Source: Hyphomicrobiales bacterium (GTDB taxonomy: Bacteria; Pseudomonadota; Alphaproteobacteria; Rhizobiales; Rhizobiaceae). Taken from it: DNA of 64,000 nt. This document shows positions 8,973 to 19,554 of the stretch, one piece after another (within the stretch, counting starts at the first letter, position 1; the number at the start of each line of letters is the position of its first letter). Where the stretch lies: positions 372,001-436,000 of the forward strand of contig UCIA01000002.1 in assembly GCA_900472295.1 (NCBI GenBank). Reading direction: 5' to 3'. A model generated the notes under the pieces. It was not told the origin of the DNA. It made no database searches and saw nothing but the letters and a program-made list of their open reading frames with translations. Made by a program: the position numbers and the translations under genes.

Positions 8973-9824
8973 TCAGCGGGTAGCGGCCCGGCGGGCGCGA
9001 TAGTCGCCGGGCGTCTCACCCATGACGCGCCGGAAACGGCGGTTGAACGTCGACAAATCGTTGAAACCGGCCTCGAAAGCGATTGCTGAGATGGCCTCCT
9101 GCGACATGCGCAGCCGCACCGCCGCGCGGTGCAGCCGGGTTCTCAGCAGGAATTGATAGGGCGTCATGCCCGCCACCTGCCGGAAGCTGCGCAGGAAATG
9201 ATAGGGGCTGGTCGCCGTCGCGCCGGCAAGCTCGGCGAGTGAGACCGGCCGGTCGGCATGGAGCTCGATCTGCCGCACCGCCTCGGCAACCCGTTTCTGG
9301 TCGCGGCGGCTTGGCGGCCGAACGTCGGGCACGGCATCGCAGGCAACAGCAAGTGCTGCGCCGCCGACGGCAAGAGCCGCGGCGGCAATGCGCAGGCCCA
9401 GCTCCTCGAAGGCGTCGATGTCGGCCGTCTCGCGCGCCGCTTCGGCCTCGGCCAGCAGCGAGGCCAGCGCCGGCAAGGGCGGCAGATGCGGCACCCCGAA
9501 AGCGAGCCTGCTAGCACCGGGAACGTCGCTGGCGATCCGGTCGAGATAGGCCGGCGCGAAATGGAAGGACAAGCAGCGGTCGCCGGCGCCATGCTCATGC
9601 CCGCATTCATAGCAGGCGCCGACATTGCCGAGCAGGATCGCGCCCGGCGCCAGCATGGCGGTGCCCTGGCTGGTGCGGTAGCGGAAGGTGCCGCTGGTGA
9701 CAGCGGCAACGCAGAATGTGCCGTGCGCCTCCTCGAACGGGCGAGCGCCGGCGCCGGCCGTGCACAACACGTCCAAGACATGCCAGCCCTGCCCCGATGC
9801 CAGCTTTTGTTCGCTCGTCGCCAT
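8973..9824 (-). CDS. AraC-family transcriptional regulator
   Basis: 283 residues from the ATG at 9824; a GTG at 9860 would add 12. The N-terminal half looks like a cupin sensor domain (FCVAAVTSGTFRYRT, GAILLGNVGACYECGHEHG) with several Cys and His residues. The C-terminal half has the two AraC helix-turn-helix motifs (VSLAELAGATATSPYHFLRSFRQVAGMTP and AISAIAFEAGFNDLSTFNRRFRRVMG). It is divergent from 9911, so it probably controls that gene and the following VOC gene. Confidence 0.92.
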   Translation of the reverse strand: MATSEQKLASGQGWHVLDVLCTAGAGARPFEEAHGTFCVAAVTSGTFRYRTSQGTAMLAPGAILLGNVGACYECGHEHGAGDRCLSFHFAPAYLDRIASDVPGASRLAFGVPHLPPLPALASLLAEAEAARETADIDAFEELGLRIAAAALAVGGAALAVACDAVPDVRPPSRRDQKRVAEAVRQIELHADRPVSLAELAGATATSPYHFLRSFRQVAGMTPYQFLLRTRLHRAAVRLRMSQEAISAIAFEAGFNDLSTFNRRFRRVMGETPGDYRARRAATR

Positions 9825-9910
9825 GGCACGGAAGATAGCAATTTTTCCCAAGCGCAACACCTTACCCCGGCCTATCGCTTGCAGCCTCCTGACACCACGA
9901 AGGCAGCAAC

Positions 9911-10444
9911 ATGACCAATTCCTTTTCCTTCAGCCAGGCGCTGCACAGCGACGGCCCCAATCCCGGCCTGGCTGAAAAGCTCGATCTCTATGGCCGCTTC
10001 GTCGGCGCTTGGACATTCGACGCCACGCGCCATCTCGAGGACGGCACGGTTCTGACCGGGCGCGGCGAGGTGCATTTCGGCTGGGTTCTGGAAGGCAAGG
10101 CGATCCAGGATGTGTGGATCCTCCCCGCGCGCGATGCCGGCCCGACGCCCTCGCTCGGCACATGGACCTTCTACGGCACGACATTGCGCGTCTACGATCC
10201 CGGCATCGACGCCTGGCACATTTTCTGGAGCGATCCGCGCAACCAGTATTTCAGCCGCCAGCTCGGCCGCGCCGAAGGCGACACTATTGTCCAGCGCGGC
10301 GTCAACGGCACCGGTTCCTCGGTGCGTTGGAGCTTTTTCCGCATCACCGAAAACTCGTTCCGCTGGCTGGGCGAGAGTTCGCATGACGGTGAGGCCTGGC
10401 GCCTCGAGGTCGAGTTCCTGGCGCGCCGTGTCGCCCAGGGCTGA
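9911..10444 (+). CDS. Hypothetical protein, DUF1579-like beta-barrel
   Basis: 177 residues, no signal peptide. It contains GRFVGAWTFDATRHLEDGTVLTGRGEVHFGWVLEGKAIQDVW and later DPGIDAWHIFWSDPRNQYFSRQ, the pattern of lipocalin-like DUF1579 proteins that describe a residual activity or ligand barrel. The assignment is by resemblance only. It is 86 bases from the divergent AraC gene and 33 bases upstream of a VOC gene, so the three probably form one regulatory unit. Confidence 0.7.
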   Translation: MTNSFSFSQALHSDGPNPGLAEKLDLYGRFVGAWTFDATRHLEDGTVLTGRGEVHFGWVLEGKAIQDVWILPARDAGPTPSLGTWTFYGTTLRVYDPGIDAWHIFWSDPRNQYFSRQLGRAEGDTIVQRGVNGTGSSVRWSFFRITENSFRWLGESSHDGEAWRLEVEFLARRVAQG

Positions 10445-10477
10445 TGACGCAACATATCGGCAACAAAGGAGAAAACC

Positions 10478-10855
10478 ATGCTTGACCATGTCTCGATCGG
10501 CGTCCGCGACGCCGCCGTCTCAAAGCCTTTTTACGATGCCGCGCTGAAGCCGCTCGGCTATTCCTGCCTCAGCCAGTCGCCGGGTTCGCTGGGCTATGGC
10601 GCGCAAGCCGTTGCCCTGTGGGTGAACGACGCCGCGCGGCCGGTGCCATCGGACGAAAAGTCGGGCCTGCATTTCTGCTTTGCCGCACCGACAAGGGCCA
10701 GCGTCGACGCCTTTCACGCCGGCGCCTTACGTGGGGGCGGCAACAGCAATGGTGCGCCGGGCCTGCGCGCCGACTATGGCGACAACTATTACGCCGCCTT
10801 CGTCATCGATCCCGACGGCTATCGCCTGGAGGCCTATTGCAGCGCTGCCGGCTAA
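10478..10855 (+). CDS. VOC-family (glyoxalase/dioxygenase fold) protein
   Basis: 125 residues, one VOC module. It begins LDHVSIGVRDAAVSKPFYDAALKPLGYS and ends DGYRLEAYC, giving the metal-ligand positions typical of the fold (His near residue 3, Glu near the end). Small stand-alone members of this type are mostly of unknown substrate. An AAAGGAG ribosome site precedes the ATG. Probably co-transcribed with 9911-10444. Confidence 0.85.
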   Translation: MLDHVSIGVRDAAVSKPFYDAALKPLGYSCLSQSPGSLGYGAQAVALWVNDAARPVPSDEKSGLHFCFAAPTRASVDAFHAGALRGGGNSNGAPGLRADYGDNYYAAFVIDPDGYRLEAYCSAAG

Positions 10856-10969
10856 GCTTGTTCGACCCCGCAGCTGTCGGCAGTTTCGTCGCGCTGACGG
10901 TTTCCACCGGCCGGGCTTTGCTCTACCACTATGGTAGCGCAGGGCCCGGCCCGGCGGGAGGGGTCAGCG

Positions 10970-11599
10970 ATGCCGAGTTTCGACAGCCTGTTCAACGCCT
11001 TCGTGACCATTCTGGTGACCATCGATCCGCCGGGTCTCGCGCCGCTCTTCCTTGCCGTCACACGCGGCATGAACCGCGAAGAGCGCCAGCAGGTTTCCAT
11101 TCGCGCCTCGATCATCGGCTTCCTGGTGATGGCGCTGTTTGCGGTTGCCGGGGCGTCGATCCTGTCGGTGTTCGGCATCACGCTGCCGGCCTTCCGCGTC
11201 GCCGGCGGATTCCTGTTGTTCTTCATCGCCTTCGAAATGGTTTTCGAGCGCCGGCAGGACCGCAAGGAGAAGATCGGCGACGTCGCCATCACCAAGGACA
11301 TGATCCACAACATCGCCGCCTTCCCGCTGGCGATCCCGCTGATTGCCGGCCCCGGCGCGATTTCGGCGACCGTGCTTCTGTCCGGGTCGTTCCAGGGTTT
11401 TACCGCCCAGGCGGCGCTGGTCGGCATCATCTTTGTCTGCCTGGCCATCACCTATCTGGTGTTCGTCCTGTCCGAGCGCATCGACCGCATCCTCGGCCAG
11501 ACCGGCCGTTCGATCCTGACCCGCCTGCTCGGCGTCATCCTGGCGGCACTTGCGGTGCAGTTCGTCGCCGATGGCATCAAGGCGCTGATGGCGGGCTGA
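10970..11599 (+). CDS. MarC-family integral membrane protein
   Basis: 209 residues from the ATG at 10970, which has a strong GGGAGGGG ribosome site; the in-frame ATG at 10931 adds 13 non-membrane residues and is less likely. Six hydrophobic segments. The family blocks VTIDPPGLAPLFLAVT, AFPLAIPLIAGPGAISA and FVADGIKAL identify it as MarC/UPF0056. The original multiple-antibiotic-resistance link of MarC was not upheld, so its transport role is unknown. Confidence 0.92.
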   Translation: MPSFDSLFNAFVTILVTIDPPGLAPLFLAVTRGMNREERQQVSIRASIIGFLVMALFAVAGASILSVFGITLPAFRVAGGFLLFFIAFEMVFERRQDRKEKIGDVAITKDMIHNIAAFPLAIPLIAGPGAISATVLLSGSFQGFTAQAALVGIIFVCLAITYLVFVLSERIDRILGQTGRSILTRLLGVILAALAVQFVADGIKALMAG

Positions 11600-11613
11600 A
11601 CGGCAGCCCCTGC

Positions 11614-11640
11614 TGCCTACTGCCTACTGCCTACTGCCTA
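11614..11640. repeat. Tandem 7-bp repeat TGCCTAC
   Basis: Three full copies of TGCCTAC and a fourth partial one in a row between the convergent marC and osmC-like genes; the last bases overlap the osmC-like stop codon. A run like this can change in copy number by slippage, which here would alter only the untranslated space and the last codons. Confidence 0.85.
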
Positions 11641-12063
11641 TTTCACCGCCGTATCAACGACTTCAAAATCGTGCGTGATCACAGCGGTCTTGGCCAGCAT
11701 GGCGCTGGCCGAACAGTATTTGTCGATCGAAAGGTTGATCGCGCGCTGGACTTTGTCATGCGAAAGCGCGCGGCCCTTGACGACGAAATGCATGTGGATA
11801 CGCGTGAAAACCCTGGGGTCGGTCTCGGCCCGGTCGGCGTCGAGTTCAACGACGCAGTCGTCGATCGCCTCGCGGCCTTTTTCGAGGATGTGGACGACAT
11901 CATAGGCCGAGCAGCCGCCGGTGCCGATCAGCACCAGCTCCATCGGGCTCGGGCCGGGCGTGCGGCCGTCCGGGCCGAAGGCGGTTCCCAGCACCAGTTT
12001 GTGGCCGCTGCCGGATTCGCCGACGAAGGTACGCTCCTCGACCCATTTGACCCGAGCTTTCAC
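11638..12063 (-). CDS. OsmC-family protein
   Basis: 141 residues. OsmC/Ohr-type proteins reduce peroxides with a pair of cysteines. Both are present: one in LIGTGGCSAYDVVHIL (near residue 51) and one in SIDKYCSASAML (near residue 117). The first lies in the helix typical of the YhfA/OsmC branch rather than Ohr. The gene is cytoplasmic and 31 bases downstream of the DUF2306 gene. Peroxidase activity is inferred. Confidence 0.9.
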   Translation of the reverse strand: MKARVKWVEERTFVGESGSGHKLVLGTAFGPDGRTPGPSPMELVLIGTGGCSAYDVVHILEKGREAIDDCVVELDADRAETDPRVFTRIHMHFVVKGRALSHDKVQRAINLSIDKYCSASAMLAKTAVITHDFEVVDTAVK

Positions 12064-12094
12064 GGCAATCTTCCTTTTGGAGATGTAGAACGCA

Positions 12095-12493
12095 TCACTG
12101 GCCTAACACGACCGCATGCATGATCCGCCCCGGCAGCAGCGTGAAAACGCCGGCGCCGATCAGCGCAAAAACATACAGCGAAATCATCACCCTGCGATGC
12201 CTGTCGACGCGATGCATGTGCGCGTGCCACACCGCAAGCGGCACGGTGATCAACACTATGATCGACAGGAGATGGATCGGGCTGAACGGGCCGATGAGGC
12301 GGATCTGCTGGATCCAGAAGCTGGATATGGCGATGCCCAGCATCAACGCCGCCCAGACATAGCCGACAACGCGATGGCGCGTGGTGCCTTTCGGCAGCGC
12401 CAGTTGGGCGCCGCCTAGAACCAAAGCGCCCAAGGCCGCGAAGGCGTGCCATGGAATGGGAGCGGGCGCTGACAGAAGCGGTCCGAGCGACAT
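12095..12493 (-). CDS. DUF2306 membrane protein
   Basis: 132 residues with four membrane helices (about residues 15-33, 44-62, 72-90 and 104-122). Histidines sit at helix ends, as in PIPWHAFAALG, RHRVVGYVWA, SPIHLL and WHAHMHRVDRHRRVM, matching DUF2306-type proteins that may bind heme or metal. Function is unknown. It is 34 bases downstream of ssb in the same direction and so may share its SOS-regulated transcript. Confidence 0.8.
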   Translation of the reverse strand: MSLGPLLSAPAPIPWHAFAALGALVLGGAQLALPKGTTRHRVVGYVWAALMLGIAISSFWIQQIRLIGPFSPIHLLSIIVLITVPLAVWHAHMHRVDRHRRVMISLYVFALIGAGVFTLLPGRIMHAVVLGQ

Positions 12494-12527
12494 CGCGCCC
12501 TCTCCCTGGATGGCTATCTACAGCTGC

Positions 12528-13067
12528 TCAGAACGGGATTTCGTCGTCCAGTTCGCGCGACGAACCACCGCCACCACCGCCGCTCCTGGCGCCACCACCG
12601 CTGTTGCCGCCGCCGCGGTTGAAGCTTTCATTCGGGCTCGACTGGCCGAAATCGGAACCACGGCTCGCGCCACCACCGCCGGCAAAATTGCCGACCTGGC
12701 CGCCCTCGCCTTGTCCGCGTGCGTCGAGCATCTGCAGCTCGCCGCGGAATTTCTGCAGCACGACTTCCGTCGTGTACTTGTCGGCACCGGTCTGGTCTTG
12801 CCATTTGCGTGTCTGCAGCTGGCCTTCGACGTAAACCTTCATGCCCTTCTTCAGATACTGCTCGGCCACCTTGGCGATGCCCTCATTGAAGATGACGACA
12901 TTGTGCCACTCGGTCTTTTCCTTGCGCTCGCCGGAATTCTTGTCGCGCCAGCTTTCCGACGTGGCGATGCGGATGTTGACGACCGGCTCGCCCGAATTCA
13001 GGCGGCGGATTTCAGGGTCCGCGCCGAGGTTGCCGACCAGAATGACCTTGTTGACGCTACCCGCCAT
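12528..13067 (-). CDS. ssb: Single-stranded DNA-binding protein
   Basis: 179 residues. The OB fold spans about residues 1-115 ([51 protein letters not shown]). A glycine/serine/asparagine-rich linker follows, and the protein ends in DDEIPF, the acidic tip that docks DNA repair and replication partners. An SOS box and sigma70-type promoter lie about 100 bases upstream. It is divergent from uvrA but separated from it by about 3.5 kb. Confidence 0.98.
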   Translation of the reverse strand: MAGSVNKVILVGNLGADPEIRRLNSGEPVVNIRIATSESWRDKNSGERKEKTEWHNVVIFNEGIAKVAEQYLKKGMKVYVEGQLQTRKWQDQTGADKYTTEVVLQKFRGELQMLDARGQGEGGQVGNFAGGGGASRGSDFGQSSPNESFNRGGGNSGGGARSGGGGGGSSRELDDEIPF

Positions 13068-13168
13068 GATACTTCTCCGCGCTCATCTGAAACAAATTTT
13101 TGTCGCAGCACCTTACAGGCTGCAGGCAATCGCCGCCTGCTAAGGCTGGCTTTTCCCACAAGGTTTTT

Positions 13169-13183
13169 GTTCTCTTTTCGTTC
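13169..13183 (-). promoter_or_regulatory. SOS (LexA) box of ssb
   Basis: Plus strand reads GTTC, seven bases (TCTTTTC), GTTC, which is the alphaproteobacterial LexA operator. It overlaps the -10 hexamer of the predicted ssb promoter, so bound LexA would block RNA polymerase directly. Confidence 0.85.
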
Positions 13184-13209
13184 TATACTGCACAACTGTC
13201 AATTGTCAA
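13182..13209 (-). promoter_or_regulatory. ssb promoter (-35 TTGACA, -10 TATAGA)
   Basis: On the minus strand TTGACA (13209-13204) is separated by 16 bases from TATAGA (13187-13182). It lies about 115 bases upstream of the ssb start and overlaps the SOS box, which supports SOS control of ssb. Confidence 0.7.
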
Positions 13210-13279
13210 GGAATGTCAGCACCTGAAGGGGTGCGGCAGCCCTTTTGATATGGGGTGAAGAACACCCCTTGCCAAATCA

Positions 13280-13295
13280 ATAAGTATCGACTTAT
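13280..13295 (+). promoter_or_regulatory. Palindromic operator of the arsR-type operon
   Basis: ATAAGT, four bases, ACTTAT is a perfect inverted repeat ending ten bases before the arsR ATG. ArsR-family repressors bind A/T-rich palindromes of this size at their own promoters, so this is the likely autoregulatory site. Confidence 0.75.
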
Positions 13296-13304
13296 GCTTT
13301 GCCC

Positions 13305-13619
13305 ATGATCGAAGCAGAGATTTTCCGCGCCCTGGCCGACCCGACGCGACGCGCCGTCTACGAGCGACTGGCCGCCGGCGAGATGAGCGTATCGGAACTG
13401 CGCACCGGCATGAGCGTGTCGCAGCCGGCGGTGTCGCAGCATCTTGCCGTGCTGCGAGGCGCCGGCCTTGTCAGCGAAAGGCGGGCTGGCCGCAACGCGT
13501 ACTACCGCGCCGATCCGCAGGGGCTCGAGCCGCTGCTCGGCTGGATCGAACGCTATCGCGCATTCTGGCCGGACCGCATCGAAAGGCTGAAGGCCGTTTT
13601 GAAGGATATGGACCAATGA
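13305..13619 (+). CDS. ArsR-family winged-helix repressor
   Basis: 104 residues from the ATG at 13305 (a TTG two codons earlier is possible). The helix-turn-helix reads MSVSELRTGMSVSQPAVSQHLAVLRGAGLVSERRAGRNAYYRA. There are no cysteines, so it is unlikely to sense metal; it belongs to the YdeQ/SdpR-like group commonly coupled to SRPBCC proteins. Its stop overlaps the next start (ATGA). A perfect palindrome lies just upstream. The ligand is unknown. Confidence 0.93.
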   Translation: MIEAEIFRALADPTRRAVYERLAAGEMSVSELRTGMSVSQPAVSQHLAVLRGAGLVSERRAGRNAYYRADPQGLEPLLGWIERYRAFWPDRIERLKAVLKDMDQ

Positions 13620-14089
13620 CCAATGAAAAGCCGGCACCGGCCGCCAAGGATAGCCTCGCCTTCGAATGCGACCTGCCGGACGCACCGGAAAAGGTGTGGC
13701 GGGCGCTGACCGTGCCGGAGCTCTTGGCGGCGTGGATGATGCCGAACGACATCAAGCCGGAAACCGGCAGCCGCTTTGCCTTTGCCGGGCCTGAGAAGCC
13801 GATCGAGTGCGAAGTGCTCGATGCCGAACCCGGGCGTTTGCTGCGCTATTCCTGGCGCGAGCGTTCCGGCGACGCCGACCGGCAGGAGTTGGACAGCATC
13901 GTGACCTTCACGCTCGCCCGCACCGTTTCCGGTGGCACGCATCTACGCATCGTCCATGACGGCTTTGTCCAGGCGGCAACGCCTGCTGTGGCGATGGCGG
14001 GCGCCAGCTGCCGGCTTTCACTGCGCGCACACAAGCCCAAACCGCCTGTCGCCGCCAACGTGCCACGCCTGCTGATGCGCGCGGCCTGA
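13616..14089 (+). CDS. SRPBCC (AHSA1/START-like) domain protein
   Basis: 157 residues. It has the Bet v1-like hydrophobic-cavity fold typical of AHSA1 proteins: EVDLPDAPEKVWRALTVPELLAAWMMP-type N-terminus, then CEVLDAEPGRLLRYSWRER, TFTLARTVSGGTHLRIVHDGF. The pair ArsR regulator plus SRPBCC protein with an ATGA overlap is a widespread gene pair. The C-terminal part (about 40 residues, from AATPAVAMAG) is less typical. Function is unknown; ligand binding or chaperone-cofactor roles are guesses. Confidence 0.85.
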   Translation: MTNEKPAPAAKDSLAFECDLPDAPEKVWRALTVPELLAAWMMPNDIKPETGSRFAFAGPEKPIECEVLDAEPGRLLRYSWRERSGDADRQELDSIVTFTLARTVSGGTHLRIVHDGFVQAATPAVAMAGASCRLSLRAHKPKPPVAANVPRLLMRAA

Positions 14090-14116
14090 GTCAGAAAACC
14101 AAACGGAGACAATGAG

Positions 14117-14725
14117 ATGAGCGGCTTTGCCAATCTGGTGCCGATGGTTATCGAGCAATCGAGCCGCGGCGAACGCGCCTTCGACATTTTTTCGCGGTTG
14201 CTGCGCGAGCGCATCATCTTCGTCAATGGCGAGATCAATGACGGCATGTCGGCGCTGGTCTGCGCCCAGCTCCTGTCGCTGGAATCCGACAATCCAGACA
14301 AGGAGATCTCGCTCTACATCAACTCGCCGGGCGGCGTGGTGACCAGCGGTTTCGCCATCTACGACACGATGCAATATGTCAGCTGCCCGGTATCGACCGT
14401 GTGCATGGGCTTTGCCGCCTCAATGGCGTCGTTCCTCTTAATGGCGGGAACGCCGGGCCGGCGAATCGCGCTCCCCAATGCCAGCATCGTGCTGCACCAA
14501 CCTTTGGGCGGCTTCCAGGGCCAGGCCTCCGACATCCAGCGCCATGCCGAAGGCATTTTGCGCACCAAGCGCCACATGGCCGACCTCTATGCGCACCATT
14601 GCGGCCGCACCCACGAAGAGGTCGAACGCACGCTCGACCGCGATTTCTTCATGACCGCGAGAGAGGCCAAGGACTGGGGCCTCGTCGACCATGTTTTCGA
14701 CACGCGCAAGCAGGCGGCGGCCTAG
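14117..14725 (+). CDS. ClpP-family serine peptidase (accessory paralogue)
   Basis: 202 residues. The Clp protease core forms the degradation chamber fed by ClpA/ClpX. The catalytic triad is visible: Ser102 in GFAASMAS, His127 in VLHQPLGG and Asp176 in [18 protein letters not shown]. The usual GQAASMGA is changed to GFAASMAS. It starts at 14117, with GGAGA seven bases upstream. It is not next to clpX or lon, so it is likely an extra ClpP copy, here 27 bases downstream of the ArsR-SRPBCC pair. Confidence 0.92.
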   Translation: MSGFANLVPMVIEQSSRGERAFDIFSRLLRERIIFVNGEINDGMSALVCAQLLSLESDNPDKEISLYINSPGGVVTSGFAIYDTMQYVSCPVSTVCMGFAASMASFLLMAGTPGRRIALPNASIVLHQPLGGFQGQASDIQRHAEGILRTKRHMADLYAHHCGRTHEEVERTLDRDFFMTAREAKDWGLVDHVFDTRKQAAA

Positions 14726-14767
14726 ATCCGGTCCGATTTCTGCCGAATTTGCGTTACACCTAAATGT

Positions 14768-15241
14768 ATGCGCTTCGGCAGAATATGGATTGCCCTCCTT
14801 TTGATTCTTGCCTCGCAGGCCTCAACCGGTTCGGCGAAGGCATATATGCTCGGGCCGGCTGATTTCTTTAAACCAATTTACAGGAAATCGCTTCTCGACG
14901 AGTTGAAGACGGCGCTGGACGACAAGGTCGAATTCGACCCAAAATTCACGAGGTCAGAGGAGCTGTGGGGGCCAATCGTATCGGGGAAACCGATATACAC
15001 GCTCATAGTCGTGCGCTTTGAAAACATGTGTGACGGAGAATATTGCTTGTCGGCCCTGTTTCGAAACGATTTCAAAAAGCAGTCCTTGGAAGGGTTCATG
15101 ATGCTGCCTGTAAAGTCGGCGTCCCAGGACACACCACTGCAGATTCCGGGAATTTGCGAGAACGGCGCCATGTCCTTCTTTGAGGCTTCCGACGGTTCAT
15201 CCAAGCAGATCAAGATGTGCGAATTCGGAATAATTTTCTAA
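14768..15241 (+). CDS. Exported hypothetical protein, A+T-rich gene
   Basis: 157 residues. A Sec signal peptide covers about residues 1-25 (RIWIALLLILASQASTGSAKA). The mature domain holds four cysteines after position 90 (MCDGEYCLS, GICENGA, MCEFGIIF) that could form two disulfides. No family recognised. The gene is visibly more A/T-rich than its neighbours and uses codons such as ATA and AGG more freely, which suggests acquisition by transfer. It is 42 bases after clpP. Confidence 0.7.
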   Translation: MRFGRIWIALLLILASQASTGSAKAYMLGPADFFKPIYRKSLLDELKTALDDKVEFDPKFTRSEELWGPIVSGKPIYTLIVVRFENMCDGEYCLSALFRNDFKKQSLEGFMMLPVKSASQDTPLQIPGICENGAMSFFEASDGSSKQIKMCEFGIIF

Positions 15242-15355
15242 TCTCAACCACAGTTCTTGATGCTCTATCATTCCGTTTCGTAAGAGCTGGCAGATGGCTC
15301 GTGAGTTTTACGCTGGCGTCTGGAATTGCCGGCCCCGGCATTTTATAGTGGCCCA

Positions 15356-15712
15356 ATGATCAGACGCCTTTCGAAGCACCTGCGCTGGGCTCTAGCCATC
15401 GCTATCGGGTTTGTCCTGCAGGGCGGCATGGCCGTCGCCGCCGACAGCAAGACTGGCACAGGCGCCCTGCCCGGCGTGACAAGCGACTACCGCATCGCCA
15501 AGCCGGCGCCGCAGCCGGAAGATGCGCTGCCCGCCGGCGAGAATGGCACGTTCAAAATCGGCAATACCGATGTCCGGATTTCCGGCACCATTACCGTCGA
15601 TGTCGGCGTGGGTAGCATCAAGCCGCCGCGCCGGTGGCTCCTTCTCCCCGTCACTATACGGGGAGAAGGTGCCGGCAGGCGGATGAGGGGCGGCGCCAAG
15701 GTTCGGAGATGA
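15356..15712 (+). CDS. Exported hypothetical protein with repeat-derived C-terminus
   Basis: 118 residues from the ATG at 15356; an upstream in-frame start lacks a signal peptide. A signal peptide ends near MAVAAD. A short mature domain follows (FKIGNTDVRISGTITVDVGVGSIKPP). From about residue 95 the sequence is encoded by the palindromic repeat that begins at 15641, so the natural C-terminus was probably replaced. Function unknown. Confidence 0.6.
   Translation: MIRRLSKHLRWALAIAIGFVLQGGMAVAADSKTGTGALPGVTSDYRIAKPAPQPEDALPAGENGTFKIGNTDVRISGTITVDVGVGSIKPPRRWLLLPVTIRGEGAGRRMRGGAKVRR
15641..15697 (+). repeat. CTTCTCCCCGT palindromic repeat, copy 1
   Basis: A 28-base perfect palindrome (CTTCTCCCCGTCAC at the left, its complement at the right, ending 15668) is followed by TGCCGGCAGGCGGATGAGGG. 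It overlaps the 3' end of the gene at 15356. The second copy at 15754-15810 is inverted. Confidence 0.85.
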
Positions 15713-15753
15713 TCTGCAAATCGGCCGACGCTTATGCTTGTCATTTAAGGTCT

Positions 15754-15810
15754 GCGCTGCCCCTCATTGTCCTGCCGGACATTTCTCCCCGTATAGTGAC
15801 GGGGAGAAAG
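15754..15810 (-). repeat. CTTCTCCCCGT palindromic repeat, copy 2 (inverted)
   Basis: Reverse complement of copy 1, including the flank (GCCCCTCATTGTCCTGCCGG before the palindrome). The two copies are 56 bases apart, head to head, so they could also fold together into one long stem. Confidence 0.85.
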
Positions 15811-15843
15811 AAGCCTGCGCGACGAATTCGCCAAAAACAAACA

Positions 15844-15881
15844 GCCCCGCCGCTGCTTCCGCAAACGGGCGGGGCTTTTTT
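15844..15881 (+). terminator. Strong rho-independent terminator
   Basis: GCCCCGCC (15844-15851) pairs with GGCGGGGC (ending 15875), with a 16-base loop, and is followed at once by six T residues. It is downstream of the repeat-truncated gene at 15356 and should stop transcripts from that side. Confidence 0.85.
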
Positions 15882-16344
15882 GGATTTCAAATCCAATTTG
15901 CCGGTAGTGTTATACCGACTTTTATCTCGGATGCTTCGCGGCATTCAGCCGACGATCCGACTATCCGTCTCTGATTTTTAGGGGATACGGCAGGTCACGG
16001 TTTGTCGGACGGTTTTAGGATTCAAGCGATGCGTTCGTTTGGACGCATACACTCTCTTGCCTTGAAACTGCCCAGGCACTTATGCCCGCCGCGGCTCCAA
16101 CGAGATGTGGAGCCTCAAGGGACTGTCCGGTGGCGTCATATGCTCCGCTCCTGTGTCCGTTGCGACTGTTGTCATTCGAAGCACAAATCGCAAAAACCTG
16201 CGGCGTCTCGCAGGCCGCCTATGGGCGGCGAGGCCATCGAAAGACGGCCGGCTTCGTTGACCTCTAGAGACTGCGCCCCCGATTCGGCGACGTCAACCCT
16301 CGATGGCCGGTTATCGAAAAACGTGATCGCCCAGAGCTCACTTC

Positions 16345-16387
16345 AAGGTCAGCTTACGTCAAGGTCAGCTTACGTCCAGGTCAGCTT
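16345..16387. repeat. 16-bp tandem repeat AAGGTCAGCTTACGTC
   Basis: Two perfect copies (16345-16360 and 16361-16376) and a partial third (CAGGTCAGCTT, 16377-16387). It lies 46 bases upstream of the uvrA SOS box. Such phased repeats can be protein-binding sites, but no protein is known for this one. Confidence 0.85.
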
Positions 16388-16432
16388 CTGAAACAATCCT
16401 GTCAAGTTTCTGCACAGCTTTGTCAGGAGCGT

Positions 16433-16447
16433 GTTCGGTCTTTGTTC
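16433..16447 (+). promoter_or_regulatory. SOS (LexA) box of uvrA
   Basis: GTTC, seven bases (GGTCTTT), GTTC: the alphaproteobacterial LexA operator, about 150 bases before the uvrA start. It matches the box at the ssb promoter and supports LexA control of uvrA. Confidence 0.85.
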
Positions 16448-16598
16448 TTTCCGCTTGCCCCTTCGCGCGAAAGACGGTTAAACGGCTTTAATCGAGAAGT
16501 GTGGCGTCTCTCGACGTGGCGGCAAAAATACCTACATAGGGGATGGCCGGGAAACCCCCGCCGATCCCACGAAATCAAGACTGAGGCGGCGACCGGCG

Positions 16599-19520
<2,922 letters not shown>

Positions 19521-19554
19521 TAGACACACCGGTCGGGCGCCTGGAGAGCTTTGA

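Larger units (their letters stand above)
15882..16598. other. About 700 bases without a supported gene, upstream of uvrA
   Basis: No reading frame here has a ribosome site and plausible protein. The stretch holds a 16-base tandem repeat at 16345-16387 and the SOS box of uvrA at 16433-16447; the remainder, about 15900-16340, has no recognised RNA or coding signature. The base composition is mixed and it may be remnant DNA from an insertion event. Confidence 0.6.

Noticed and set aside
8774..9019. 81-residue minus-strand frame between AraC and gyrA
   Set aside because: It overlaps the end of the AraC gene and lacks a ribosome site or recognisable composition.
14112..14120. ATG-AGA-TGA mini reading frame overlapping the clpP start
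   Set aside because: The ribosome site is only two bases before it, too close for initiation; the ATG at 14117 fits.
16002..16391. 129-residue plus-strand frame upstream of uvrA
   Set aside because: Its last codons run into the tandem repeat, it has no ribosome site, and its composition is unlike the neighbouring genes.
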